A program made the position numbers and the translations under genes. From contig DATJBS010000019.1 in NCBI GenBank assembly GCA_035515235.1, positions 1 through 64,000 of the forward strand: DNA of 64,000 bases, given 5' to 3'. Under the pieces are notes generated by a model. The model saw nothing but the letters and a program-made list of their open reading frames with translations. It ran no database searches and was not told where the DNA came from. Positions 26,052 through 35,705 of this stretch are shown piece by piece. Source of the stretch: JAMLHH01 sp035515235 (lineage in GTDB: Bacteria > Bacteroidota > Bacteroidia > Chitinophagales > JADIYW01). The number at the start of each line of letters is the position of its first letter. Within the stretch, counting starts at the first letter, position 1.

Positions 26052-27738
26052 AACTATATTTTTAGCCATCATTATACTGGGCACTTTTCCAGTAATGGCT
26101 CAGCAACAAAACCTATCTCTTAATAGAGAGTTGCGATTGAATTATGAAAAATATTTGTATAAAACTGATAAGAAACATCCTTTTCATACATCTGTCAAAC
26201 CTTATTTACAGTCTGAAGTTTATCAATTTGTAGATCCCGATACGACTTATGGTCTTCAAAAATTAGACCCGACCACAGGTTTTAAAAAATTTATTAACGT
26301 TGTCGGATATGAAGATTGGGTGAGATTTGATGAAAATGGATTTGTCAAACCTACAGAAACACTCATCGTAGATGGAGACACCGTTATTGTAAACACCTCC
26401 AATCTAGGTTCCAAAAAGAGAAAATTTTATATAGCAATCAATCCTATTCTACGATTTGATGTAGGTAGAGGGAGCGATGACAATAAAAGTTCTTACAATC
26501 TAAGAGGCCTAGAAGTCATGGCGAATATAGGAGACAAAGTTTCTGTGTATTCTGCATTCTTAGAAAACCAAGCCGTATTTCCTGATTATGTTTCTGTCTT
26601 TGTAAGAGGGAATCGTGTAGCGCCTGGAGAAGGGAAAGTGAGAAACTTCAAGGATAAAGGTTTTGACTTTTCTAGAGCAATGGGAGCAATTACTTATACT
26701 CCTAACACTCATTTTAGTGTAGAATTAGGACATGGCAAGCATTTTATAGGAGATGGATATCGTTCTTTATTACTCAGTGATAATTCTTTTGTATTTCCTT
26801 ATATCAAATTTACTACTCAATTCTGGAAGATTAAATATGTCAATATCTATTCAGAACTGATTAATAATGTACAAAATCAAACAGATTTTACTTTAGGTTT
26901 TCCTAGAAAATCTGCAAATTTTAATTATTTGAGTTTAGCTGCTACACCTTGGTTGTCTCTCGGAGTATTCGAAGGGATTATCTGGAGAAGTAGCACAGAA
27001 GATGGAAGACGTAAATTTGATGCAAACTTCTTAAATCCAATCATTGGTATCAGAGCGTTGCAAAAAGATTTAGATGCAAATAAAATATACGGATTCAACG
27101 CTAGTATTAACCTACCGAAGCACATTGTTTTATACGGTCAGATAATGATCAATCAATTCTCTTCTGAGCTGAGATCAATAGAAAATCGTTCTGGTTTACA
27201 ATTGGGAGCAAAATATTATGATGTTTTTGGCGTGAAAAATTTAAATATTTTAGGAGAGTATAATATCGTTAGACCATATTCATACCAAAACACTTCTGAT
27301 TCTGTTTTGCATTATTCTCACTACAATCAAGCTTTAGCTCATCCAATGGGAGCAGGTTTTGATGAAATAGTATTTTTAGCCAATTATAGATATAAAAGGT
27401 TTGTAGCTGAAATTAAAATTAATGCTGGTAGATCTTCGATTGATGGTCCAGGATTGAATGTAGGTACAGATATTACATTATCTACCAATGAAGCAGCATA
27501 TCTCGACCAACCTGAAATAGGTCAAGGAATATTGGGCTATAAAGTAGCAAATGGTGAAGTGAGAATCGGCTATATATTGAATCCAAAAATCAATATGATG
27601 ATAGAAGCTAAGCTTCAAGTCAGAAAATACAAGTTTGATAGTCCGGTTCCTGGATTAGACAATAACCTAAAATTGTTCAGTATTGGTTTAAATACTAGAT
27701 TGTTTAACCATTATTATGATGTTCCTATTAATTTCTAA
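26029..27738 (+). CDS. Wzi-like capsule-assembly outer-membrane protein
   Basis: This 569-residue protein has a signal peptide (about residues 1-24, ending VMAQ) and a beta-barrel-like body. The stretch VELGHGKHFIGDGYRSLLLS (about 225-244) is typical of the capsule-assembly Wzi group in Bacteroidota. The start is a GTG at 26029, inside the 3' end of the sugar-transferase gene, so the two are translationally coupled. It probably anchors or exports the polysaccharide begun by the upstream transferase. Confidence 0.75.
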   Translation: MERKKLIKTIFLAIIILGTFPVMAQQQNLSLNRELRLNYEKYLYKTDKKHPFHTSVKPYLQSEVYQFVDPDTTYGLQKLDPTTGFKKFINVVGYEDWVRFDENGFVKPTETLIVDGDTVIVNTSNLGSKKRKFYIAINPILRFDVGRGSDDNKSSYNLRGLEVMANIGDKVSVYSAFLENQAVFPDYVSVFVRGNRVAPGEGKVRNFKDKGFDFSRAMGAITYTPNTHFSVELGHGKHFIGDGYRSLLLSDNSFVFPYIKFTTQFWKIKYVNIYSELINNVQNQTDFTLGFPRKSANFNYLSLAATPWLSLGVFEGIIWRSSTEDGRRKFDANFLNPIIGIRALQKDLDANKIYGFNASINLPKHIVLYGQIMINQFSSELRSIENRSGLQLGAKYYDVFGVKNLNILGEYNIVRPYSYQNTSDSVLHYSHYNQALAHPMGAGFDEIVFLANYRYKRFVAEIKINAGRSSIDGPGLNVGTDITLSTNEAAYLDQPEIGQGILGYKVANGEVRIGYILNPKINMMIEAKLQVRKYKFDSPVPGLDNNLKLFSIGLNTRLFNHYYDVPINF

Positions 27739-27793
27739 TGATTAGAACTGATAATAAATTATTAAATTCGTAAAAATTTACTTAAATATTATA

Positions 27794-28546
27794 ATGAAAA
27801 AGTATACCAATTTACTCATGTTGTTCTTCTTTGCTTCTACAATGCAAGTATTTGCTCAAGATGGTACAATAGAAACAACTGTTGAAAACACTGATGATTT
27901 TGTAGAATTCAAAAAAGACATTAATAAAGCGAAGGATCGTTTAGTAATGGATTTCTCTTATGATATGTTATTGAATCTTCCGGATAGTATTAAAACAAAA
28001 GGCTTTTCTAGAGGCTTTAATATTTACTTTACTTATGATATTGTTTTAGGTAAATCTAGATTCAGTGTCGCTCCTGGTATTGGAATCGGTAACAATAATT
28101 ACTTCATGAAATATGCAGTTAGCTCAGACTCCTTAGGTACATATTTCAATAAAATTGATAGTGATGTTGCTGTCAAAAAATCTAAAATAGCTTTGTCATA
28201 TATTGATATTCCTTTAGAATTAAGATTCAGATCTGCTCCTAATAAAAAAGGCTCTTCTTGGAAATTAGCTGCAGGATTTAAAGCTGGTTTGATGATTCAA
28301 AACAAGTGGAAATATAAAGGAGAAGCTATTACTAATAGAGGAGAATCAATCGCTAATAATAGTGAAAATGTAAAATTCAAAAACTTCGATATTGAAAACG
28401 TCAACAAATTCAGATATGGCGTAATGGTGAGAGGTGGATACGGTATCGTTAATCTATTTGCTTACTACTCTTTATCAGATGTATTCAATGATAAAGGTCC
28501 TAGAATGACTCCATTGTCCTTTGGTATTACTATCAATGGATTATAA
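27794..28546 (+). CDS. Outer-membrane beta-barrel protein
   Basis: The 250-residue protein has a signal peptide cleaved after VFAQ (residue 22) and strands typical of the small OMP_b-brl family (FSVAPGIGIGNNNYF; YIDIPLELRF; YGVMVRGGYGIVNLFAYYSL). It ends in LSFGITINGL. It follows the Wzi-like gene by 55 bases and is closed by a strong terminator, so it may share the upstream transcript. Its function is unknown. Confidence 0.75.
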   Translation: MKKYTNLLMLFFFASTMQVFAQDGTIETTVENTDDFVEFKKDINKAKDRLVMDFSYDMLLNLPDSIKTKGFSRGFNIYFTYDIVLGKSRFSVAPGIGIGNNNYFMKYAVSSDSLGTYFNKIDSDVAVKKSKIALSYIDIPLELRFRSAPNKKGSSWKLAAGFKAGLMIQNKWKYKGEAITNRGESIANNSENVKFKNFDIENVNKFRYGVMVRGGYGIVNLFAYYSLSDVFNDKGPRMTPLSFGITINGL

Positions 28547-28569
28547 AATAAACAACAACAACTTACTTT

Positions 28570-28600
28570 AAGGGCTTTTTAATAAAAGCCCTTTTTTATT
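28570..28600 (+). terminator. Terminator after the outer-membrane barrel gene
   Basis: A 10-bp perfect stem (AAGGGCTTTT at 28570-28579 with AAAAGCCCTT at 28584-28593), a TAAT loop and a T-rich tail lie 23 bases after the stop. Confidence 0.9.
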
Positions 28601-28683
28601 GAGAAATGTTTAAGAAGTAGACATAAAGGTTGATTTCACAATAATTTAAGATACCAATGTACAATACCTTTCACTTTTATCTC

Positions 28684-28700
28684 GTAACTTTATATGTTAC
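28684..28700. promoter_or_regulatory. Palindrome in the leuA promoter region
   Basis: GTAAC (28684-28688) and GTTAC (28696-28700) flank a 7-base AT centre, 27 bases before the leuA ATG. TAACTTTA inside it is one mismatch from TAnnTTTG, so this may be a promoter with an overlapping operator. Confidence 0.35.
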
Positions 28701-28727
28701 AGCATATTTAAAAGAAAAGGATTAACC

Positions 28728-30218
28728 ATGAGCGATAAAGTTTATGTATTTGACACCACATTAAGGGACGGAGAGCAAGTTCCCGGATGCCAATTGAACA
28801 CTGTTGAGAAGATAGAGGTTGCATTAGCACTAGAAGAACTGGGTGTTGATATCCTGGAAGCTGGTTTTCCTATTTCTAGCCCTGGAGATTTCAACTCTGT
28901 AGTAGAAATATCCAAAATCATCAAGAATCCAACGATTTGCGCTTTGACTCGTGCAGTTCAAAAAGATATTGAATGCGCTGCTGATGCGCTAAAGTTTGCA
29001 CAACGTGCACGTATTCATACAGGTATTGGAAGCTCTGACATTCACATTCTCAATAAACTTAGAACTACAAGAGAAGATATTTTAGCAAAAGCAGCTTGGG
29101 CTACAAAATTTGCGAGAAATCTCGTCGATGATGTAGAGTTTTTCTGTGAAGACGCAGGTAGGGCAGATTTGTCTTTTTTAGCAAAAATGGTGGAAACAGT
29201 GATTGCTAACGGAGCTACGGTAGTGAATATTCCTGACACAACGGGATATTGCTTACCAGATCAATACTATGCGATCATTGACTATCTCATGAATAATGTT
29301 TCAAATATTGACAAAGCAATTCTTTCTTGTCATTGTCATAATGATTTAGGTATGGCTACCGCTAACTCTATCGCAGGATTGAGAGCTGGAGCTAGACAGG
29401 TAGAAGTCACAATGAATGGTATCGGTGAGCGCGCAGGTAATACTTCCTTAGAAGAAGTTGCTATGGTGATCCGTTCTCATAAAGAATCTTTGCAATTACA
29501 TACTGATATCAATATCAAAAAAATATATCCTACTAGCAGATTAATCACGAGATTGATGAGAATGCCAGTACAGCCTAATAAGGCGATTGTAGGAAGAAAT
29601 GCGTTTTCTCACTCTTCAGGAATCCATCAAGATGGAGTTTTGAAAAACAGAGAGACCTACGAAATTATTGATCCTCAAGATGTTGGAGTTCCAGAATCAT
29701 TGATAGTATTGACTGCAAGAAGTGGAAGAGCTGCTCTTAAACATAGATTAGAGAAAATAGGTTTCCCAATGGATCAAGAATCATTGGATCTTATTTATAC
29801 TAAGTTCTTAGACCTTGCTGATACTAGAAAAGAAATCTACGATGAAGATTTATTGGAATTGCTAGGACATAGCAGAGACAATAAAATCTATCAAATCGAA
29901 TCTTTAGAAGTGAGCAGTCAAACTAATGAAGGGTCTGTTGCGCATGTTACTTTATGCAGAAATGAGCATTTCTTCACTTCAGAAGGAAAAGGTAACGGTC
30001 CAGTCGATGCAGTATTGAAAGCTATCGATAAAATAGTAGCACCTGATGTAAAACTCGAAGAGTATTTAGTACAAGCGATTACAGGCGGAAGTAATGATAT
30101 CGGTAAAGTACATATACAGGTTTCTAACGAGGGCGTATTTTATTATGGCTTCGGATCAGATACCGATATTGTTTTAGCTTCTGCTAAAGCATATATCGAC
30201 GCATTAAACAAACTCTAA
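28728..30218 (+). CDS. leuA: 2-isopropylmalate synthase
   Basis: The enzyme condenses acetyl-CoA and 2-ketoisovalerate, the first step of leucine synthesis. The catalytic barrel has DTTLRDGEQVPG (9-20) and metal-binding SCHCHNDLGMATANS (about 202-216). The C-terminal third (about 375-496) is the LeuA regulatory domain, so feedback inhibition by leucine is expected. The gene heads leuA-leuC-leuD. Citramalate synthase is less likely because leuC and leuD follow directly. No leuB is in the window. Confidence 0.93.
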   Translation: MSDKVYVFDTTLRDGEQVPGCQLNTVEKIEVALALEELGVDILEAGFPISSPGDFNSVVEISKIIKNPTICALTRAVQKDIECAADALKFAQRARIHTGIGSSDIHILNKLRTTREDILAKAAWATKFARNLVDDVEFFCEDAGRADLSFLAKMVETVIANGATVVNIPDTTGYCLPDQYYAIIDYLMNNVSNIDKAILSCHCHNDLGMATANSIAGLRAGARQVEVTMNGIGERAGNTSLEEVAMVIRSHKESLQLHTDINIKKIYPTSRLITRLMRMPVQPNKAIVGRNAFSHSSGIHQDGVLKNRETYEIIDPQDVGVPESLIVLTARSGRAALKHRLEKIGFPMDQESLDLIYTKFLDLADTRKEIYDEDLLELLGHSRDNKIYQIESLEVSSQTNEGSVAHVTLCRNEHFFTSEGKGNGPVDAVLKAIDKIVAPDVKLEEYLVQAITGGSNDIGKVHIQVSNEGVFYYGFGSDTDIVLASAKAYIDALNKL

Positions 30219-30234
30219 AAAATTTATAGTTAGG

Positions 30235-30276
30235 AACCTGTGGCAAATCTTTCTTGGAGATGCTGCAGGTTTTTTT
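30235..30276 (+). terminator. Hairpin with T-tract between leuA and leuC (possible attenuator)
   Basis: AACCTGTGGC (30235-30244) pairs with GCTGCAGGTT (30262-30271), ten pairs including two G-T, across a 17-base loop. Seven T follow (30270-30276). This is a terminator shape 16 bases after the leuA stop and 13 before the leuC ATG, inside the operon. Confidence 0.6.
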
Positions 30277-30289
30277 AAATGAAACCATT

Positions 30290-31669
30290 ATGGGAAAAAC
30301 ATTATTCGAAAAAGTTTGGGAAAGTCATGTAGTTCAATCTATTCCAAATGGACCTCAAGTAGTTTATATAGATAAGCATTTTATACACGAAGTCACTACT
30401 CCTCAAGCTTTTAATGGTTTGAAGAAAAGAGGAATTCCAGTATTCAGAACACAAAACACAGTCGCTACTGTAGATCATAATATTCCAACGAAAAATCAGC
30501 ACCTTCCAATTAAAGAAGCTTTATCTAGACACCAAGTAGATACATTGATTAGCAATTGTAAAGAGTTCGGTATCGAACTTTATGGTCTTGGGCATCCTTC
30601 ACAAGGAATCGTGCATGTGATTGGTCCTGAACTAGGCATCACTCAGCCAGGAATGACCATCGTGTGTGGAGATAGCCATACTTCAACTCACGGAGCATTC
30701 GGAACGGTAGCATTTGGTATAGGAACTTCAGAAGTTGAACAAGTTTTAGCCACTCAATGCATCCTACAAACGAAGCCAAAGAAAATGCGCATCAATGTAG
30801 AAGGCGAATTGGGCAAAGGTGTTCTTTCAAAAGATATTATCCTTTATATCATTTCTAAAATTTCTGCAAGTGGTGGAACCGGATATTTCGTAGAATTTGC
30901 AGGATCTGCAATCAGAGATTTATCCATGGAAGCGAGAATGTCGATTTGCAATATGAGCATCGAAATGGGCGCAAGAGGTGGATTAATTTGTCCTGATGAA
31001 ACTACTTTCGAATATATTAAAGGGAGAGAGTTTGCACCAAAAGGAGCAGCTTTTGACCAAGCAGTAGAAGAATGGAAGAAATTAAAAACTGACGACGATG
31101 CTGTTTTTGATTTAGAATATACTTTTGATGCCGCAGATATTGCTCCAATGATTACTTATGGAACAAATCCAGGAATGGGTATCAAAATAGATGAGTTAGT
31201 TCCCAACAAAGCAGATGCGGGATTAGAAAAATCTTTAGCATATATGGGTTTCGAAAAAGGAGAATCTTTAATTGGAAAGCCCGTGAACTATGTGTTTTTA
31301 GGAAGCTGCACCAACTCTAGAATAGAAGACTTAAGAATTTTTGCTGATGTAGTCAAAGGAAAACAAAAAGCAGAAAATGTCATCGCATGGATTGTCCCTG
31401 GTTCTAAACAAGTAGAAAAGCTTGCAAAAGAAGAAGGTTTAGATAAAATCTTAGAAGCGGCAGGATTTGAATTGAGAGAACCTGGCTGTTCTGCATGTCT
31501 AGGTATGAATGAAGACAAAATTCCTACTGGAGAATACTGTGTATCTACTTCTAACAGAAACTTTGAAGGCAGACAAGGTCCTGGATCAAGAACGCTTTTG
31601 GCAAGTCCTTTAACAGCAGCAGCAGTAGCACTTACAGGTAAAATCACAGACGTTAGAGAATTACTCTAA
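30290..31669 (+). CDS. leuC: 3-isopropylmalate dehydratase large subunit
   Basis: LeuC, with LeuD, isomerises 2- to 3-isopropylmalate using a 4Fe-4S cluster. The cluster cysteines are in GSCTNSR and PGCSAC, and the stretch CGDSHTSTHGAFG is intact. The open frame reaches back to a TTG at 30254, but that lies inside the intergenic hairpin. The ATG at 30290 gives the normal start MGKTLFEKVWESH and 459 residues. Confidence 0.96.
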   Translation: MGKTLFEKVWESHVVQSIPNGPQVVYIDKHFIHEVTTPQAFNGLKKRGIPVFRTQNTVATVDHNIPTKNQHLPIKEALSRHQVDTLISNCKEFGIELYGLGHPSQGIVHVIGPELGITQPGMTIVCGDSHTSTHGAFGTVAFGIGTSEVEQVLATQCILQTKPKKMRINVEGELGKGVLSKDIILYIISKISASGGTGYFVEFAGSAIRDLSMEARMSICNMSIEMGARGGLICPDETTFEYIKGREFAPKGAAFDQAVEEWKKLKTDDDAVFDLEYTFDAADIAPMITYGTNPGMGIKIDELVPNKADAGLEKSLAYMGFEKGESLIGKPVNYVFLGSCTNSRIEDLRIFADVVKGKQKAENVIAWIVPGSKQVEKLAKEEGLDKILEAAGFELREPGCSACLGMNEDKIPTGEYCVSTSNRNFEGRQGPGSRTLLASPLTAAAVALTGKITDVRELL

Positions 31670-31709
31670 GTTTATTCAATCTCATTTTTAAAAGATAAAA
31701 AAGAACTAT

Positions 31710-32300
31710 ATGGAAAAATTTGTTCACTTAAGTACGACGGGAGTTCCTCTTCCGGTAGAAGATATCGATACAGACCAAATTATACCTGCTAGATTTTTGA
31801 AGGCAACGACAAGAGAAGGATTTGGAGATAATTTGTTCAGAGACTGGAGATATAATGCAGATAATACCCCAAAGGATTTTGTATTAAATGATGACACTTT
31901 TTCTGGAGAAATATTTGTTGTTGGAAGAAACTTTGGTTGTGGAAGCAGTAGAGAACACGCAGCTTGGTCTTTGCACGATTATGGCTTTAAAGTCGTAGTA
32001 TCAAGTTTCTTTGGAGATATTTTCAAAAACAATGCTTTAAATAATGGACTTCTGCCTGTAATTGTAGAAGAAGAAATCCTTCAAAAGGTATTAAAAGCCA
32101 TTCAAGAAAATCCTTCAACAGAATTAATTGTCAATTTAGAAACGCAAGAATTCGAAGTTCCTGATTTAGATATAAAAGTATCTTTTGAAATTAATCCTTA
32201 CAAGAAGACTTGTTTGATTAATGGATATGACGATATCGATTTCCTTCTAAGTTTGAAAGAAGAAATCACAGCATATGAAAACAAAAAAGCGACTATATAG
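31710..32300 (+). CDS. leuD: 3-isopropylmalate dehydratase small subunit
   Basis: This 196-residue swivel-domain subunit pairs with LeuC. The motifs VEDIDTDQIIPARFLK (near residue 17) and GRNFGCGSSREHAAWSL (about 72-88) are intact. It follows leuC by 40 bases, and its stop codon lies within the operon's terminator stem. Confidence 0.96.
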   Translation: MEKFVHLSTTGVPLPVEDIDTDQIIPARFLKATTREGFGDNLFRDWRYNADNTPKDFVLNDDTFSGEIFVVGRNFGCGSSREHAAWSLHDYGFKVVVSSFFGDIFKNNALNNGLLPVIVEEEILQKVLKAIQENPSTELIVNLETQEFEVPDLDIKVSFEINPYKKTCLINGYDDIDFLLSLKEEITAYENKKATI

Positions 32301-32310
32301 TCGCTTTTTT
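32283..32310. terminator. Bidirectional terminator between leuD and the T9SS gene
   Basis: The 28-base sequence is a perfect palindrome: a 13-base arm (32283-32295) pairs with 32298-32310, with A6 and T6 at the ends. It contains the leuD stop and sits 18 bases past the stop of the convergent T9SS gene, so it can end both transcripts. Confidence 0.85.
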
Positions 32311-32328
32311 TATTGGTATAAGGTAAAT

Positions 32329-32676
32329 TTATTTCACAATGATTCTTCCTGTAGATTGGGTGCGATCATCAATTCTCAATTGATAGATATACATTCCGGT
32401 AGTCAAATTATCTCTATTGAATCTTACTTCAACTTCTTTGATATTAGATAACTTCATGACTTCTTTTCCAACTACATTATAAAAAGTAATGCTCACTTTT
32501 GATTTATTTAAATCAATTGCATCATTAATACGGATAGTCGCTTCTGTAGTGATTGGATTTGGATAAATTTTTACATAATCCAACTCTCCCAATTTGGCAT
32601 TGGATTGAGCGAATAGAGACGTTGAAAGACTCAACATCATTATTACGATTAGGCTATATGTAAATTTTTTCCACAT
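32329..32676 (-). CDS. Small secreted protein made of a type IX sorting domain
   Basis: The 115-residue protein has a signal peptide (to about residue 24, SLFAQ). The rest is essentially a type A T9SS C-terminal sorting domain: VKIYPNPITTEATIRI (about 35-50), a middle VTFYNVVGKEV-like segment, then LTTGMYIYQLRI and GRIIVK at the end. Such domains normally ride on a large cargo. Here almost nothing separates signal and domain, so the cargo is missing or the domain itself is the product. It also implies a T9SS elsewhere in the genome. Confidence 0.85.
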   Translation of the reverse strand: MWKKFTYSLIVIMMLSLSTSLFAQSNAKLGELDYVKIYPNPITTEATIRINDAIDLNKSKVSITFYNVVGKEVMKLSNIKEVEVRFNRDNLTTGMYIYQLRIDDRTQSTGRIIVK

Positions 32677-32837
32677 TTTTACAATTTAAAGGTATTAATT
32701 CTAATCTAATACAACAAGATTATTTGTAGAATAATTTTAAAAACTGCTATTTCACTACTTATATCAATGTTATTAACCAATATTAGTGCCAATTTGATAT
32801 AACAGAGTATACTAAAGATAAAATTTGAACGTTAGCC

Positions 32838-33410
32838 ATGTCCAAAACTCAAAACACCAAGACAAAAACAAAAGCTATATTCTTAGACAGAGATGGAGTA
32901 ATTAATCAAGAAGCGGGCTATGTCAAAAATTGGCAAGAGTTTAAATTACTTCCACGTGTCGTAGATGCTCTTCAAATTCTCCATCTTTCTGATTTTATTG
33001 TTATTGTGATTTCTAATCAATCTGGAATTGCCAAAGGCTTGTATCAATATGATGATGTCTTGAATATTCATCAAAATCTAAATCTTCTCTTATCTCCACA
33101 ACAAGCTAAAATAGATGCTTTTTACTTCTGTCCTCATCATCCAGAAGGCATCAATGAATATGGTGTAGACTGCTCATGCAGAAAGCCCAAAAACGGCATG
33201 ATACTTCAAGCAGCAAAAGATTGGAACATCGATTTACAATCCTCTTATTTTATTGGAGATTCTGAAAGAGATATTATAGCAGGAAAAAATTCTGGATGCA
33301 CTACTTATAGAGTGAAGTCAGGACATGCTTTAGGCAAGCAAGATGTATCTTCTGATTTTCTAGTCAATGACTTATATGAAGCCGTTGAAAAAATATTGAA
33401 TCTATCTTAA
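32838..33410 (+). CDS. gmhB: D-glycero-beta-D-manno-heptose-1,7-bisphosphate 7-phosphatase-like HAD phosphatase
   Basis: The 190-residue HAD enzyme has the nucleophile motif FLDRDG (15-20), VISNQSGIAKG, a zinc loop (C98, H100, C112, C114) and the Mg site YFIGDSERDIIAG. This combination marks the GmhB/histidinol-phosphatase group. In the absence of his genes here, a role in ADP-heptose synthesis for lipopolysaccharide is likely. Its 3' end overlaps the convergent COX15 gene by 9 bases. Confidence 0.85.
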   Translation: MSKTQNTKTKTKAIFLDRDGVINQEAGYVKNWQEFKLLPRVVDALQILHLSDFIVIVISNQSGIAKGLYQYDDVLNIHQNLNLLLSPQQAKIDAFYFCPHHPEGINEYGVDCSCRKPKNGMILQAAKDWNIDLQSSYFIGDSERDIIAGKNSGCTTYRVKSGHALGKQDVSSDFLVNDLYEAVEKILNLS

Positions 33411-34460
33411 GCTTGAAGTAGATATTGACTTGTATTTCACAAAATAATGTAAGCCTATTGTAATGTTCAGCAGTACAAATGCCATGATTTGATGCAATAC
33501 TCCCCAGCTTACCGGAACACTTCCCTTGCTATTGATAATCGTCAAAACACCTAAAGTCACTTGTATAAATACCACAACTATCATTAAGTGCCTGAAAGTA
33601 TGAAAGATAGGTTGCGCCAATGTATTTCTAGATTTCCAATAAAAATATACTGCAAATATGGTCAGCCCGTAAGCAATCATTCTATGAATAAACTGTAGCG
33701 TGATATTGTTTTCTGGAATATGCTCAGAAAAAGGTTGATAAATTCCTACATGCTCAGGAATAAATGATCCATTCATTAAAGGCCAAGTCGTACAATTCAA
33801 AGCTGCTCTTGAGCCCGCTACTAATCCTCCAAAACTAATTTGAATCAACACTAACACCACGAAAATAGTAGTCAAATTTCTAATAGAAGTATCAAATCTT
33901 TTTCTTTCTTTAGGATAGGTGTCTTCTAAAAGTATTCTAAATAAATACATGAATATGGCACTCGCAACTAAAAGATGTAGCATCAATTTAACTGGATTGA
34001 CAAATACCATATCATCTTTTAGTCCACTCGCCACCATGATCCAACCAACAAAACCAGCTAATCCTCCTAAGAATAATAAAACACTATATCTAAGGATTTG
34101 ATTTCTTGCGATAGTACCTTTTAGAACAAAATATATCAGAGGTAATAAAAACACAAAGCCCATTGATCTAGCCCAAAGCCTGTGAAACCATTCCCAAAAG
34201 AAAATAAACTTAAATTCAGCCAAGCTCATTTGACTATTCACTAACTTATACTGACCAAACTGTTGATATTTAACAAAGACTTCCTGCCATTGATCTGCAT
34301 TCATTGGAGGCAGTGTCCCCATGATGACATTCCATTCAGTAATAGATAAGCCCGATCCTGTTAATCTAGTGATGCCACCAATTAGAATTTGAACAAACAC
34401 CATGACTAATCCTATGATGAGCCATATTCTAACGGATTTTGCAGCTTGTTGATTCGCCAT
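33402..34460 (-). CDS. ctaA: Heme A synthase, COX15/CtaA family
   Basis: The 352-residue membrane protein has about eight membrane segments and the conserved pattern GGITRLTGSGLSITEWN (about 24-40). Heme-ligand histidines lie in EWFHRLWARSMG, LQFIHRMIAYG and GVLHQIMAF. It oxidises heme O to heme A for aa3-type cytochrome oxidase, so the organism respires with oxygen. It follows thiL on the same strand with a 52-base gap. Confidence 0.92.
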   Translation of the reverse strand: MANQQAAKSVRIWLIIGLVMVFVQILIGGITRLTGSGLSITEWNVIMGTLPPMNADQWQEVFVKYQQFGQYKLVNSQMSLAEFKFIFFWEWFHRLWARSMGFVFLLPLIYFVLKGTIARNQILRYSVLLFLGGLAGFVGWIMVASGLKDDMVFVNPVKLMLHLLVASAIFMYLFRILLEDTYPKERKRFDTSIRNLTTIFVVLVLIQISFGGLVAGSRAALNCTTWPLMNGSFIPEHVGIYQPFSEHIPENNITLQFIHRMIAYGLTIFAVYFYWKSRNTLAQPIFHTFRHLMIVVVFIQVTLGVLTIINSKGSVPVSWGVLHQIMAFVLLNITIGLHYFVKYKSISTSSLR

Positions 34461-34512
34461 TTTGTAAATAATTTTAAATAAAGACGTGCTTTACTTTTAT
34501 AGTTCTGACCAT

Positions 34513-35553
34513 TTATTCTTTAATACTATCCCAACCTAAAGTGATGAGGTCGTGATAATTATCGCCTTTTGTATGAAGTTTTACTCCTAGATTGATATCT
34601 AAAATTTGACCAATTATAGAAAAATCAGGATGATTTTCAACTTTAGAGGCATCTTCTGGACTTATCGTAAATAACAATTCATAATCCTCACCTCCACTTA
34701 GAGCACAGTTAATAGGATCTATATTAAAAGATAATGCTGTATTATAAGTTTCCTCTGCTATAGGCACTTGTTCTTCTTCTATGACACAACCCACTTGAGA
34801 TTGATTGCAAAGGTGCATTACTTCAGAAGACAAACCATCAGAAATATCTATCATAGAAGTTGGAATCACTTTTAAATCCTCCAAAAGTCTAACGATATCC
34901 AATCTTGCTTCAGGTTTTAATTGTCTGCCTACTGTATAATTATGTCCACTTAAATCTGTCTTGACTTGTGGGCTTTCTAAGAATATTTTCTTCTCTCTTT
35001 CTAATAATTGAAGTCCTATGTAAGCTCCACCCAAATCTCCAGAGACCACTAATAAGTCTCCTTCTTTTGCTCCATTTCTATAGGCAATTTTTTCTAAAGG
35101 AGCTTCTCCGATAGCAGTAATACTGATGGTTAATCCTTTTGGAGATGCTGTAGTATCACCACCTACTAAATCTACTCTGTATTTTTCGCAAGCTGCTTTG
35201 ATGCCTTCGTATAATTCATCTACCGCTTCTATTGAAAATCTATTCGACAAAGCTAAAGAAACTAATATTTGAGTAGGACGAGCATTCATTGCACAGATGT
35301 CAGAGATATTCACTGCTACTGCTTTGTATCCTAAATGTTTTAAAGGAGAATACATCAAATCAAAATGAATTCCTTCCACTAATAAATCAGTAGAAATCAC
35401 TTGATGTTGTTGAGGGAGAAGGACTGCCGCATCATCCCCTATTCCTTTGATAGTAGAGGCATTATAATTTTCAAATCCATCTACAATTCTATCAATCAAT
35501 TTGAATTCTCCTATAGAACTAATCGGAGTAAATGGTGGTTTTTGATCTGACAT
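34513..35553 (-). CDS. thiL: Thiamine-monophosphate kinase
   Basis: ThiL phosphorylates thiamine monophosphate to the diphosphate. The start PISSIGEFKLIDRI, the acidic metal site GIGDDAAVL, VGGDTTASPKG, and ALSGGEDYELLFT near the C-terminus fit the family. The open frame extends to 35577, but a TACCTTTG promoter box covers that point, and MSDQKPPFTP at 35553 gives a normal 346-residue protein. Confidence 0.93.
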   Translation of the reverse strand: MSDQKPPFTPISSIGEFKLIDRIVDGFENYNASTIKGIGDDAAVLLPQQHQVISTDLLVEGIHFDLMYSPLKHLGYKAVAVNISDICAMNARPTQILVSLALSNRFSIEAVDELYEGIKAACEKYRVDLVGGDTTASPKGLTISITAIGEAPLEKIAYRNGAKEGDLLVVSGDLGGAYIGLQLLEREKKIFLESPQVKTDLSGHNYTVGRQLKPEARLDIVRLLEDLKVIPTSMIDISDGLSSEVMHLCNQSQVGCVIEEEQVPIAEETYNTALSFNIDPINCALSGGEDYELLFTISPEDASKVENHPDFSIIGQILDINLGVKLHTKGDNYHDLITLGWDSIKE

Positions 35554-35574
35554 AAGGAATCGAACTTTTGACCA

Positions 35575-35582
35575 CAAAGGTA
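35575..35582 (-). promoter_or_regulatory. thiL -7 box
   Basis: TACCTTTG on the minus strand matches TAnnTTTG and ends 21 bases before the ATG at 35553. TTTG elements lie 25 and 29 bases further upstream, longer than the usual spacing. Confidence 0.45.
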
Positions 35583-35705
35583 CTACTTTGTAATTGAAGT
35601 GCTGTTACAAACAAATAGAGGAATGAATTGTGTTAACTTTATTTCAGACAAAAATGAAATCTTAAAAAGATTCTATAAAAGATACCTCATCAATCTCTTT
35701 CAAAA

